Below are positions 47,769 to 59,905 of a stretch of DNA of 64,000 bases, piece by piece (the first letter of the stretch is position 1; every line of letters begins with the position of its first letter). Location: NCBI GenBank assembly GCA_025617745.1, contig CM046856.1, forward strand, positions 35,520,208 to 35,584,207, in the 5' to 3' direction. The notes below the pieces were generated by a model. That model saw only the letters and a list, made by a program, of their open reading frames with translations. It ran no database searches and was not told the DNA's origin. Origin of the DNA: Heliocidaris erythrogramma. Taxonomy: Eukaryota; Echinodermata; Echinoidea; Camarodonta; Echinometridae. The translations under genes were made by a program, and so were the position numbers.

Positions 47769-47965
47769 TGTATTCAGGAAACGAAGTGATCTTTGAGCAA
47801 GATGGGGTCTGTGATTATTCACTGCATGCTAACGTTGTAGAAGAAAAACAATGCATTCATCAATAACACTATAGAGTGACAAGAAGAGATCGATAGAGAC
47901 AGAGAGAGAGAGAGTGAGAGGATGAGTGAAAGAGAGAGAGAGAGAGAGAGGGAGAGGGAGAAAAC
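47769..47965 (+). other. Possible ZNF706 3'-UTR exon, then (GA)n microsatellite
   Basis: TTGTATTCAG|GAAACG at about 47769-47785 is a good acceptor that could pair with the donor at 46090. It is followed by sequence without coding potential and a (GA)n run at about 47896-47951. Expression data would be needed to support this exon. Confidence 0.3.
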
Positions 47966-48406
47966 CCTGCAAGAGCGGGAAGCCAGTTTGATTCTTCAAG
48001 ACAAGTTCACCTAGGGCTGCATAGAGAAAGACGATGTGCTTCCACGTTTATACCCCCACATTGAAGATAACACGTATGGGACCAACCATTGTAAATAGAC
48101 CACAATCGTACACAAGGACATGGCCAGCAAGAAAGATTCAAGGATTGGCATGACAGACCTGCGAACTCCATGAAACCGTATTTAAGCTTGGAAAGCTCTC
48201 TTTGTTGGAAAAACATTACAGTAGTCTCAGGAACAGTAAGTTTGTGAGTATCACATATCGAGGAAAGCACATTGGGGATGCCTTTTTTGTTTATGCAGCA
48301 GATGGTTCATGCAAAGTATCGATGTACATGTACATGTACAGTAGTATAATACGATACCATAGTTCTAGAAAAGTGTATTGATACAGGCTTGCATTGTTTC
48401 TTTTAA

Positions 48407-49587
48407 AAATGAAAAAAATGATGAAGTTTATAATATGAAGTTGGGTTCTGGTCATGCAATTAATTACATGGTGAAAGGAACTGCCTGGAATCAATTAGGA
48501 AAGGTTCATCATGTACAGTCAACCTCGCTTAATTCGACGTCGCATGTGTCGAATAGTCGCTCAAGTCGATGAAAATAAAAAGTCCCAATTTATCCTCATA
48601 GACTTATGTGTGTTAATCCTTTGTACAAGTCGATTTTGTAGGTCGAATACTCGCCTATATCGATCAAATTCTCAGAACAATACCATGAAAAAACATTAAA
48701 TTTACACAGCACAAGTTGAACTAGACGGCGATATGAAATCAATCACTGTCCAAACTGCCACACGCCGATTTTGTTTACAAAAATTCCGCGACTTCCTGGC
48801 GCGATCTCCGCTCCTCTCTCGCGCTCTCATGTGAAGAACAAAATGTCATGTAATAGTCATGTTTGCACAGCCGGCTGGCCGGACGTACGCCGTACCTGCA
48901 TGCACTGCATGCAGTTTTATTGCCTTCATTGCCATGTGCATATAAATGCATGTAAGGGAGGATTTAATACATTTAAATTAATCACTGGGCGTGTCTGGTT
49001 TTATTCTTTATTGTCCAACTTGTAACAGGATTGTAAAGTAATATACTGGGTACATGAAAGGTATTTTCTCGATGTCGGCACAATATAAATCATGGTATAT
49101 TATGTGATGAGAACTCCCAATCGATCAAACCGCCGGGCCACCGGCCACAGTCTGCACCGCGGCGTCCCCGTGTTATATAAATACACGCGTACATGTAAGT
49201 CAGATTTTCTTCGACTGCCGCACAAGTCGAAAATCGTCTTTGTCGACGCATTTCACTCAGTCCCGTAATGATCGACTTAGGCGAGGTTGACTGTATATCG
49301 TCCTTGGAAATCGGTATACACTGTCAGGTTTTGGAATCATCAAAATGATAAGAAATTGATTTAGTCTTGCTAAAAGTTTGATGCACGTCATCCAGAAATG
49401 TGTACATGTGACTACATGCATATACCATGTGGCATGAAAGTTTGGTCAATACATGTCAGTTAATATGAGGACATTTGAAGAGCAATCTTTTTCCGGAGAC
49501 ATTTCTTCCATGATATTCTTCTACACTGACATAGAAAAGAATGAGAAAGCTGACAACTTAATTTTTACCTTTACCAGAACCTTCTGT
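48407..49587. mobile_element. TTAA-flanked MITE, family copy 3, interrupted by a Tigger-like element
   Basis: 48428-48513 matches the left part of copy 1 (GAAGTTGGGTTCTGGTCA, AATTAGGAAAGGTTCAT). 49300-49587 matches the rest (TCAGGTTTTGGAATCATCAAA, ACATTTGAAGAGCAATCTTT, CCAGAACCTTCTGT). TTAA lies at 48403-48406 and 49588-49591. The insertion at 48516-49293 splits it. Confidence 0.75.
48516..49293. mobile_element. Pogo/Tigger-like non-autonomous element
   Basis: The left end is CAGTCAACCTCGCTTAATTC and the inverted right end is CAGTCAACCTCGCCTAAGTC, with TA on both sides (48514-48515, 49294-49295). Subterminal phrases CAAGTCGA and TCGACTTG repeat. 778 bp, no transposase ORF. CAGTCAACCTCG-type ends and a TA target are typical of the pogo/Tigger group. 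Confidence 0.85.
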
Positions 49588-49787
49588 TTAAAGTCAGTGG
49601 CCCTTGTTTGATCCTAAATTTGAGTTACATTAGAGCTACACTTTGAGAAGAAAGTAAATCTGAATCCTTAATAAAGCAATAGATTGGTTGCTTGGACCAA
49701 CAAAATACAAAGAAATGAGCAAAAACTTGCTTGAAAGAAATCACATTCACTGAAACTCTGTGGTTTAGTATGTGACTCCTGGGCCCT

Positions 49788-50007
49788 GTTTCATAAAACT
49801 TGTTATCAATAACAACTGCCCAATTTCTATGACAAAATTTGCTCTCAGCCAATCAGATTCAAGGATTTTAGTAGCTTATAACTATTATTGTAACTTGTTA
49901 TTGATAACAAGTTTTATGAAACGGGACCCTGATGCAAGTATTTCAGTAGCTTATAACTGTTATTGTAACTTGTTATTGACAACAAGCTTTATGAAACGGG
50001 GGCCCTG
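49788..50007. mobile_element. GTTTCATAAA-ended MITE with a partial tandem copy
   Basis: GGCCCTGTTTCATAAAACTTG faces CAAGTTTTATGAAACGGGACC (about 49922), with TTATCAATAACAA inside. A second right half (GTAGCTTATAACTGTTATTG to ATGAAACGGGGGCCC) follows directly, making 1.5 copies in tandem. Confidence 0.75.
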
Positions 50008-50009
50008 TG

Positions 50010-52440
50010 CTGGAGGACTACAGGCGCATGTAGCTTAATTTCCCCATCTTTAGTCACACCGCCGAACCAACGCCAAACCGGCTATGTGGGGCAATGTAAT
50101 TGTGTATTCGGCCTTTTATCGGTCTGGTGTCGGTTTCATTGGTGTGACTGGGGTATAGCTCATTAATCAGCTTTTCTACGTTTTCTACCATATTAGTTTG
50201 GCAGATATGCCATTTATTTGTAGTCTTTGAACATTCAGTGTAAGTTTGGTTTGAATCTGTGAGATTTAATTTTCTGTCTCTTCCGGAAGCCCGGCCACGA
50301 TTGCCTTCAATTGTATATATAGTACAAAAAAAGCATGAAAATATGTAAGATTTATTCATGACTATCGATGAACTACTGTCTCCTACTTGCCATCTTGAGA
50401 TGTTGGGTTTGTTTTGTTCTGCTGTTCCAAGCTACAAATAATTTCTGCTCACAATCATGATTTTCAGATGATCTTTTTTGGAAGCTGTATTATGTTTTAT
50501 GATGTACATGTCATTTGTCATGCAATTAAAGCTTTAATGAAAATTATAAATGGGTACGTCCATGTATGCAGGTATATTCGCTTGATATTGTATTGTCTCA
50601 GAGAATATACAATTTACTTTTCTTGCCCCCATTATGGCCTGTGCTCATCTGTAGAAATCCTTCTTTTGTAAAGTGTTAAAAGAAAATGATTAGTAGTAAG
50701 CAAATTTTGCATTTCAATATTATGCATAAAAAGTCATTTTTACGGCATCATTTTGTGCTTTACCATGAGTCTTTTTGCATATTATTCATGTACATTGTCG
50801 CTAGGTTTCAAGTTGTACATCTTTTTGTGTAAGACGAATGCCATTAAAGCTATTGACATACATGTAGGTAGGTTGGAAATTGCAAGTGTAATAATAATAA
50901 TAGTAACTGTTTCGTGTAAAGTGCTTTTCCATTAACGACCAAAGCTACATGTATTATTACTATGGTCACTGGATTCAATTACGATTCTGCACATTACAGT
51001 GCACATGCCCCACTCCCTGGGGAGCATTCTAGCTAGTTGCCTTTTTGTTGGCGTGTAATAAGTAATTTTGCAATTGCATGTAGATGCTTGTCTACATTGG
51101 TACAGCCCCGGAAGAAATTATTAGACCAAGCTTCTGTAATAAAGGTACTATAATATGCAAACAAAATCATAAAAATGATTTGTCTTTGTATTTCATTGAA
51201 TTAGTACCAAATTCCAGCAATTATACCTTGCTTTTATGATATTTTATTTCCTTCTTCCCACAAAAATAACACTATCAGTAACCATTTTTGGTCTAATAAT
51301 TTTATCCATGGCTGTATACATGTAGGATACAGATTCAGCATTTTTCTACAGAACATAGATCAAGATTTAGGGGTTTAACCCATCAGATACAGTTTCATTT
51401 CCTTCTAACATGTATTTCCAATGGTATCATCTTAGATTAGTATTCATTAAAGGTACGAAAGGCTGTCTTTCACATGTAAAACTAGAAAATGAGTCTTGGT
51501 TTGAGTTCATGCAAGGACTTGTGACCTAGCTGTTTTCAATTTGTCTGACCTGCAAAACAACTTTAGACGTTTGCATAGTGAGGAAATGCCAATTCTTGAA
51601 CACGTAAAGATGCTCATGTATGATGCTCTAATTCTGCAATACATCGTACATGTGAGAAGAAGTTTGTAGTGTGATTTTTCCCTCTTGGCTTGTCTGTAAT
51701 ATTGTGTTTTACAGTTATTGAAGAGGAGAAACTGACATTTATGTGTGCATTTATTCAGGATTCATATATTAGATATATGTATCTTACTGTTTAACATGTA
51801 ATAGTGTCACTTGTTTTTGCAGGTTTTCCAGTCCCCTTTAAGATTGCATGCAGCTAAAAAAAATTGTATGTTGAAAGTTTGAAGTTGAAATTTTATCTCC
51901 TAAATATTTTTGACTGTCAAACTAATTTCAAGATAATTAGAATTTTGAAGGTATGTAATATGATGTTTAATCCAGCCTGTTTCCATTGATATGATGCGTT
52001 TTGATGATCTCAATTTGATAAGTTGCTCAAGTGTTTTGCTTTTTGATATCACTGTCATTTATCCTTTCAATATAAGGCTAGATGGTAGATTACCAATGGT
52101 ATACAAATGTATGTGGCATATTTGTAGTTTTAACTGTGTTGATGATAATCAATAATTTACCAGTTGTGTCTATAATATGTAACAGCTGTCTCCTGTCCCA
52201 ATTTAGGTACATAGTGCATATTATACAGGAGGTAATAGTATTCATCTCATGCATGTCTTGTATGACTCTTCTGTACACAAATCCAATTTTACTTGTCTGC
52301 TTTAATCCTTAAAGGCATTAAATCATATCTTTTAAACATGGAGTTTGACAATAACAGCCTTCTTGTTCTCAAAATATATTATAGGGAAAGTGATTGTATG
52401 GTTAAGTACATACTTTAAGAATTGAAATTATATTTGTTAT
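50010..52440. other. AT-rich stretch without a recognised gene
   Basis: No ORF here resembles a known protein and no splice-linked coding pattern was found. It could hold long UTR or regulatory DNA between ZNF706 and SNRNP40, but the sequence does not show this. Confidence 0.4.
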
Positions 52441-52454
52441 ACGTGTACATGTTA

Positions 52455-53105
52455 TGCTTTAGTGGCTCTAATGCCTGCTACTTTGTATTTGACATTTTGT
52501 TTTTATTTATATCACAACAATGCTGTCTTTGCCAGAAAATTACATAGGGTATTTCTGTCATCTATGCTAAAACCTAGGTGCCAAGCACCAACACATATTT
52601 TGCTCTGTATATAGGGGTTCCATATTGCAATACTATATTCGAAATATGAGCGTCAAATGTTAATTCTATCAAAAGTTACTGCAAGTTGAAATACAGTACA
52701 CTTAATTTGAATACCACATTACAACAATTGTGAGTAGGCTAGTAAGCACCCGTACGCGCTCGCACAAATTAGGACCCGCACGGAACTGAAGTCCGAGTTG
52801 GGTTTTTAGGTTTTCTTTTATTTTGTTTATACTTTTAACCAGTAAACCACAGAAGGTCAGGTAAAGTGTTTAGAGATTAACTTTATACATTCTAGATGTA
52901 CACAAATTATTTTTTTCAGGTGATTGGTACACTTAAAAGTTTATAGTTTGAATATTTACATGATACATGTAGTTATAATAATGTTTTTGTGGCTCTAGTC
53001 CGAGTCCAGTGTAATTGATATTTTGTTTTATTTATATCACAACGATGCTGTTTTTGCCAAAGAGATACAGAGGGCATTCTGCCACCTTTGCTAAAACTCA
53101 TACAC
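52455..53105. repeat. Two diverged direct copies about 530 bp apart
   Basis: 52463-52585 and 52988-53105 share GTGGCTCTA, ATATTTTGTTTTATTTATAT (with changes), ATCACAAC(A/G)ATGCTGT and TGCTAAAAC in order. Function unknown. Confidence 0.6.
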
Positions 53106-53799
53106 AATGCAAAATATACATGTACTCTTCTTTGTGAGGGGTTTAGTCATGGTATTTCAAAATGTTTTAAGGGAAATTAAAACAAAACGGTTGTTTACCT
53201 TTCAGTTCAAGTTGTTGTTATGGTAAAGTTGGATGTGCACCATTCCAGCTTATCTCCAGGTCAGTTGCTACTTTCATTGTAGTTTTCATACCCTGTATTC
53301 GCACCACTAACTGAAAGAAGGCCGCAGGTGTTCATTTTGTCATTACCAACTTTCTTTTTTTTTTAAGGAGGATTTTATCAGCCTTATTATATCCCAGTTT
53401 CTTTCTTCTGTCCTATTATCATCACTGATGCATCTAAATTGTCATGTTTTCAGTTATGATAGTGAATGACTTTCCCTGAAAGACTTGGCTCATAGAAATG
53501 AGCTTGTTATAATTATCTGGAAGTTGTATGATGATTTTGCTTTTGTGGAATAAGGATGTAAATTTCGACTTTTTGACAAGTATGACAAAATACAGCCAAC
53601 TTTGGCCCACCAGCTTCTGTTGTGTGAATTTCATTTATTGTGAGTGAAGGTTGTTTGTTTTGCCAAATTCCATCATTATTTTTCTTTTATTACCATTTCA
53701 GTTCTGATCCATGTGATTGCTGGAACTTCCCTGTCTTTCTCTTTATCTTGATTTCCTTTCATATTTTGTTATTTGCTAAAATACATAACTCCTCTGTGT

Positions 53800-54265
53800 T
53801 CTATCTCCCCCCCCCCCCCCCCTTCTCTCTCTTTCTCTTCCGGCTCTCTCTCTCCCTCCCTCTCTTTCTCCCTTCCCTCTGTGATTTTTATGAGACTGAT
53901 TGATTGGTTGGTCGGTTATTTTATTTATTGGTTTGATGGTTGTTTGATTAACGACTGATTGGTATAGTGACCAATGATTGGTTAGTTCATTGATTAATTT
54001 GTTGGTGTGTGTTGATTGTTTTGATGCTTAGCCTAGTTGATTGGTTGGGTGATTGACCAGTTGATTGATTTAATTTATGATTGGTATATCGACTGAATGA
54101 TTAGTTGGTATTATTGTTCAATTGAATACTTGATTGATTTGGTTTGTTGGTTGATCTAGTGATTGATGGATGAATGGAAAATTGATTGGATGATTGGTTG
54201 GTTGGTTGGTTGATAACTTAATTGGTCGATTAGTTGATTTGCTTGATTGATTGATTGAAATTTTG
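53800..54265. repeat. C tract, (CT)n and long cryptic GATTGATTGGTT repeat
   Basis: A C tract (53807-53822) and CT-rich stretch are followed by about 370 bp of scrambled TTGATTGGTTGGT units (53895-54264). Confidence 0.85.
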
Positions 54266-54479
54266 TTGGATCATATCAGGTAGCCCAGGAAAAAGAATCA
54301 TTAAGATGGCTGAGACCCATTTATTTTATGCCGGATTTTATGAGGATTGGCCCATTTGCAACTACAGCAAATTGATCCTATATAAAAGCGATAATTGACA
54401 ATATAGTGTTTCAATTCAATATTAACGTAGGCCTACAGTGTACATGTAGAAAAACTATTACGTTATATACACTCAACTA

Positions 54480-55113
54480 AAAAAGTAAGTACCCCCCTAG
54501 CATTTTTGGATATATCTCAAAAAGTATTTTACCGATTTTCATAATTCAAACGGGAATGGATAGGAAATTTTATTACTCATAACATGAATGGCATATCATT
54601 GCCAACAGATATCATTAGGCCTATTGGTGTGAAAAAATGCATTTTATGTCAAAATGCATGGGGAAAAAAGTTGCACTTAATAGGGGTTAAGGTTATATGA
54701 AGCATATTGTGTACATTTCCTATGCAAGTTAGCAAATGACCTTTTTAAATTGTAATGTAATTCTCAGGAATTTCTTCAGGTACAATATGCTTCCCTATTA
54801 AACTGTATGCTCATGAAAAGAAAGAGATAGAGAAATATGCAATAAACCATGCTTAAAAGTTCAGAATCATTAGTGATTGTTTGATTATTTGTGTAAAAGT
54901 CAATGCAAATCACTAAAGTGCAACTTTTTTTCCGTGCATTTTGACATAAAATGCATTTTCACACCAATAATGATATCTGGTGGCAATGATATGTCATTCA
55001 TGTTATGAGTAATAAAATTCCCTATCCATTCCCGTTTGAATTATGAAAATCGGTAAAATACTTTGAGCGTATATCCAAAAATGCTAGGGGGAACTTACTT
55101 TTTTGGTTGAGTG
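54480..55113. mobile_element. TA-flanked MITE with ~210-bp inverted ends
   Basis: CACTCAACTAAAAAAGTAAG at the left faces CTTACTTTTTTGGTTGAGTG at the right, with TA on both sides. The inverted match runs about 210 bp inward (GCATTTTATGTCAAAATGCA and its inverse). 634 bp, no transposase. Probably Tc1/mariner-derived. Confidence 0.85.
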
Positions 55114-56651
55114 TATAATATACTTGTACTCGGGGAAAATTGTTCAAATGAAGCAAGCAAAGCAATATTGTGCATTTGTTGGGGAAAATATGTATGTTTT
55201 TGAGCTATTCTTCAGAAACGGTTACTTTGCAAGTTTAGCGCATTGCCTCCAGTTACCAATAAAATTATTTTAAAAATGACTTTATCTAGCCACTTATGCG
55301 TACCTCAAATGATTTAGGAGAAGCTATAAATAATTCTAAACATAACATTTCGATGGCGTGGGTTCGAATCCTACCGCTGCCACCAGTTGTAGCGCTATAA
55401 AACGAACGGTTTTAACTTAGAAAATAATCTATCCTCGAACTTAAGAATCATATGAAGATGGGAGATAACTTAATGTAGAGAGAGCTCAGGAGACACAAGA
55501 AAGACGAACTGATCACGAATATGTCTGGTAGTGCTCTGATTGTTCACTTGGGGCTTTGCCCAAAATCTACAGAACATAATTTACATAGTGTATATTTAAA
55601 TATTCAAATGATAGATCAACAATACCAATATGGAGGAGTCTTAACAAAAATGGGGAAATCCAATTCAATAAATGAACCAATAGGGAAAGAAGGGGGTGAG
55701 GTGGAAAGTAGGTTGGGATGATCACATTAGAATGGGAGCTGTCTGAGCTCAACTTAGGAATCAGGTGTGGAATGGAATGAATGACGCACCTGAATAGAGA
55801 AGGAATAAAGGTGCCAAAACTGAAAAAGAGGAAATAGAGTGATGGTGGTGGTGGTGACAACTAAATATCATTAACTAAACTGAATTAATTCCAGACTGCA
55901 AGGCTGTGCTGAAAAGAAAACTAATGTAAATTAATTCAAGGTCAAGACAGACAACAGGAGAGTAGACAAACAACATTTAGAGCAAAGTAAATGATGACAA
56001 AATAACAGTCTTACACTAATTTTCTGGGGGGAAAACATTATTTATTATTTTCCCCGTTTAGTGTAGAAATTCGTTTTGATGAGCTTCATGAGAAGAAGAT
56101 CAAAAGAATTACCCCTCATCATTTGGAGAGTTTGGCAACCTGGGTTCAATCTCTAGTCACGCAAACACATATTTCCTCATTCTTGTATTCTACATACGGC
56201 CTGTTCTAAATAATCATATTTTTGATTATCCGTGGATTTATATCTGGATGACCATATTAGTTTATATTGATCAGCATATCATGATTTGCCTATTGTTGAT
56301 AAAGGCCTATCTAAGAAATAAAATATAGGACCTTTTCCTTTACATGTCAAGAAATCCCATGAGAATTTCCGAAAGTCAGTACATGTATAATAGTTTCCTG
56401 ATCAATGTCTTTCCTGGTCATTTGTTGATCGTTTAGTTTCAGGTGTTAGAAAATAATCCTGTTCAATGTATATTTGTATGTTACCCTTCATATGTATTGT
56501 AACTATAGGGCAGTGATTATGAACTTCCAAAACTTAACTGGACCAAAGCAAAGATTTTATAGGTTTAGCGCCATCTATCGTCCGAGGTAAGCTAACTCGT
56601 CAGCTTTCGGTGATTTTTTTATTGAGTGAACTTAATACTTGTCGTCAAATT
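55114..56651. other. Region upstream of SNRNP40; no recognised gene
   Basis: A B-box-like GGGTTCGAATCCTACC lies at 55350-55366 and a weaker one at 56148. The sequence just before the SNRNP40 start (about 56560-56650) should hold its 5' UTR and promoter, but no TATA box or other clear element was seen. Confidence 0.4.
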
Positions 56652-59600
56652 ATGCCCGTGATGGAACATAAACGAAAAGCAGAAGAAGGTGCTTTAGTAG
56701 CAGTAAAAAGACAAAAACATCATGAACTTGTGGCTGCAAGTAATCAACAAAATGCCTTAATGCAATCGGTAAGGAAATACTTTGACAGTCATTTTTCTGT
56801 TCTGTTACAAAGCCAAAGGCCTGTGATTCATGTAGATGAATGGTTATAAAAAGGTAGGCGATTTTCGGTCAGACTGTAATGTGTTGGCATGTGTTGGGGC
56901 TGTGGAAATTAAAGGGAAAGTCTTTTATATATTACCTTTATTACCGGATCTACTGGAAAAGTGCAGTTACTTTTGCAGTCGAGTTTCCAGGTCTATCTTC
57001 TCTTTTCTATCTCTCTCTAGCTATCTTCTTCTTCTGCTCTCAAACTAAAAAAGTACAGTCCACCATCGGGTGTATCATGTGTATTGTCCACTCTGATAAG
57101 TCTTCCAAATACGCTTCAAAAATGTTGACATTAATCTCTGATACTAGATCTAACTAAAAATAGAGATGGTTTCCTAAATAGGAAACAGTCTCCAACTAGT
57201 CCCAAGACCAAAATTGGCAGTGCACCTCTAACGTCCGTGCGCATTGACTCGCCACCGTTGTTAACTCGCCACTCACCTGTCACTTACTGTCAGAACTCGT
57301 CCTCTAAAAATTATCTGCATCGCTTCAGACTTTCATGACTTTGTTGTGGCTACATTGAATAGGTCAAAATATATTCTTCTGCCGTTGGAAGTCTCTTGTA
57401 AGATCCGGCGCATGAATAAGAGTTGGGCGCGATCAAAGTTTAACTAGCACACACACTCCTGCAATAGCCGGTGGATGGAGCTCGGGCGACAAAGACTAGA
57501 CTTCCCTACTCAACAATAGTTGTAGCCCAATATGATGACGGAAGTTGACAAAATTTGCTATCGAGATGAAGATTAAAATATACTTATCAAGCTGGTACCA
57601 TTTTAAAAGAGGGGGTGGTGTGATCTAAAAAAATAGAAGGGGGTGGCGCTTTAACGTAGAACCCTCTACAAGAAGGTGGCGAGTCTGCGTAGATCTGGCA
57701 CATGTGTTGTGTGTATGTATGACGTGCCTGTGCGGTGTGCGCATGCGCACAGTATTGGATTTGTAACTACAGGTAGAGATCGATGGGCGCGACTCAACAG
57801 CAGCCACCTATTGTGTCGCCTTCCCGGAAGTACGTATATAGTGACGTCATTCTCTTTAAAATGGAGCATTTTCATGAATCATGCTTTTGAGATATTTTAG
57901 GGGATACATTGATGTTTTCATATTAAATCAAGATTTTGGCAAGAATAAAGTTTAATTTAGCAGTATAGGAAGTTTAAGGCACTCGGGTGGCGACTCAATG
58001 CGCATGGACGTTAGATCTAACTTACTGTTATGTTAAGTGTTAAGATTTTGATATAAAAGTTAAAACACATTTCAATAAATTGAAAAGTTAATTCTTATTC
58101 TCAGATACAAATTCAAACCACGAAAACATTTGTCCAATAATAAAATTGGCGAGAAGCACTCAACAAAACTAAAGTCAAGTCAAGAAAATAAGTCCATTCT
58201 GAACTTCTGAAACTTAATTCCAAGGCAAGTAATTAAAAACAATTGACATCCCAAAACAGAAAGAGAATATATATGTTTATCTCAAAATAATAAAAATAAT
58301 ATTCTTTTACATACTTTCCATAAAGATATTGCAAGAATATTTTGGTTGGGAACAATGAAAAGTAAGGATAAATCATTCATGTTGACCTCTCGGGCTCAAG
58401 ATCACAGCAAAACCACATGTACATGTATGCACACACGGGACGTTGGTCACGGTGCTGTCAAAGTGTTTATTGTATGTACATTTAGTGTTCTGTCAAACCA
58501 AAGTATATAAAAAAGATAAGGGATAACTGTTTAAATCAAAAGCACTTCCCTCAGCAAGAGACAAGGCCTTCACAAAATAAGAATATTTCTTGTTTCTCTC
58601 CCACTAACAGGGCCCACCTCGTCTATCGAGTATGACTGCAGCTATCATGCTACTGACTGGCCATGAGGGAGAGATCTTCAGTGCCAGATTTCATCCTAAT
58701 GGACAAACCTTGGCTTCTGGTTCCTTTGACAGATCCATCTGTAAGTATTTATTCAGCAGACCAGAAAGCTTCTGTCTCTTTTATTTTATTTGGTGTGAAA
58801 TTGCCAACAGGCGAGTACAGAGAGAAATGCATGTATCTGGCCCCAGTTGAATTTCCTCATGTGTATTTGAATATTGGATAAGCTTCTAGTGTTAACTTTA
58901 GTCCAATAGAAGAGTAGTGATCCAATAGCCAAGGAATGATATTTCCATCACATGTTGAGTACCATTATTATCTTTTCACCATATCAGCCTTTTTGTGTTT
59001 TGTATTTTAGTCTTATGGAATGTATATGGAGAGTGTGAGAACTATGGCGTGCTGAAGGGCCACCAAGGGGCCATCATGGAGCTGCAGTACAACACTGACG
59101 GAAGGTAAGTTACAGTCAGACCTGAGAATGGGGAGTATACTGTATTACTTACAGGAGACAGATCCTTCTCTTCTGTAGCACCATACTTATGGAATGATCT
59201 CCCCCACTACATACGGGCTTCACCATCTCTTCCAGTATTCCAGAAGTTGCTGAAGACCTTTCTTTTCAGCTGTTAATTGACCATTTCTGTTCTTGTAGTA
59301 TAGTACTCATTTATATTTTCTTAATTTATGTTTTAAGTTAGTACTTTATACAAATAATTTCTTGGTACTGCAAAATTTCAATATGGCACGAAAAAGAGAC
59401 ATGATAACGAAGCTTTTCGACCTGCACTTATATACCTGCGTGATAACCTGATGAGTGCAGGTCGAAAAGCTTCGTTATCATGTCTCTTTTTCGTGCCATA
59501 TTAGTACTTTATGTTTGTAAAGCGCTGTGATACATTTATATAAGAGCACTATTTAAATGCTAATATTGTATTGTACTGTATGAAAGACAACCTTTAGTTC

Positions 59601-59863
59601 TTCCAATACTATAATATTTGTGCCATAGATGACCGGGCCAATCCAATTGTTGTTTGTGTTTAATGGGTTCATGTGTTAATAACCCACTCCAGGAACATAT
59701 AAAGTTCTGTTTATATTATATTAAATGCAGATTTCCTTCAGAAGTTCTTTATGGGAGGCCATGGGAAAGTCCTCCAAAATTATCTTATTTTTGGTGCAGG
59801 AGCTCCATTTGCATTTACACTACAGTCAAACCTGCTTTAGTGACCACATGCATATATAGAGAG

Positions 59864-59905
<42 letters not shown>

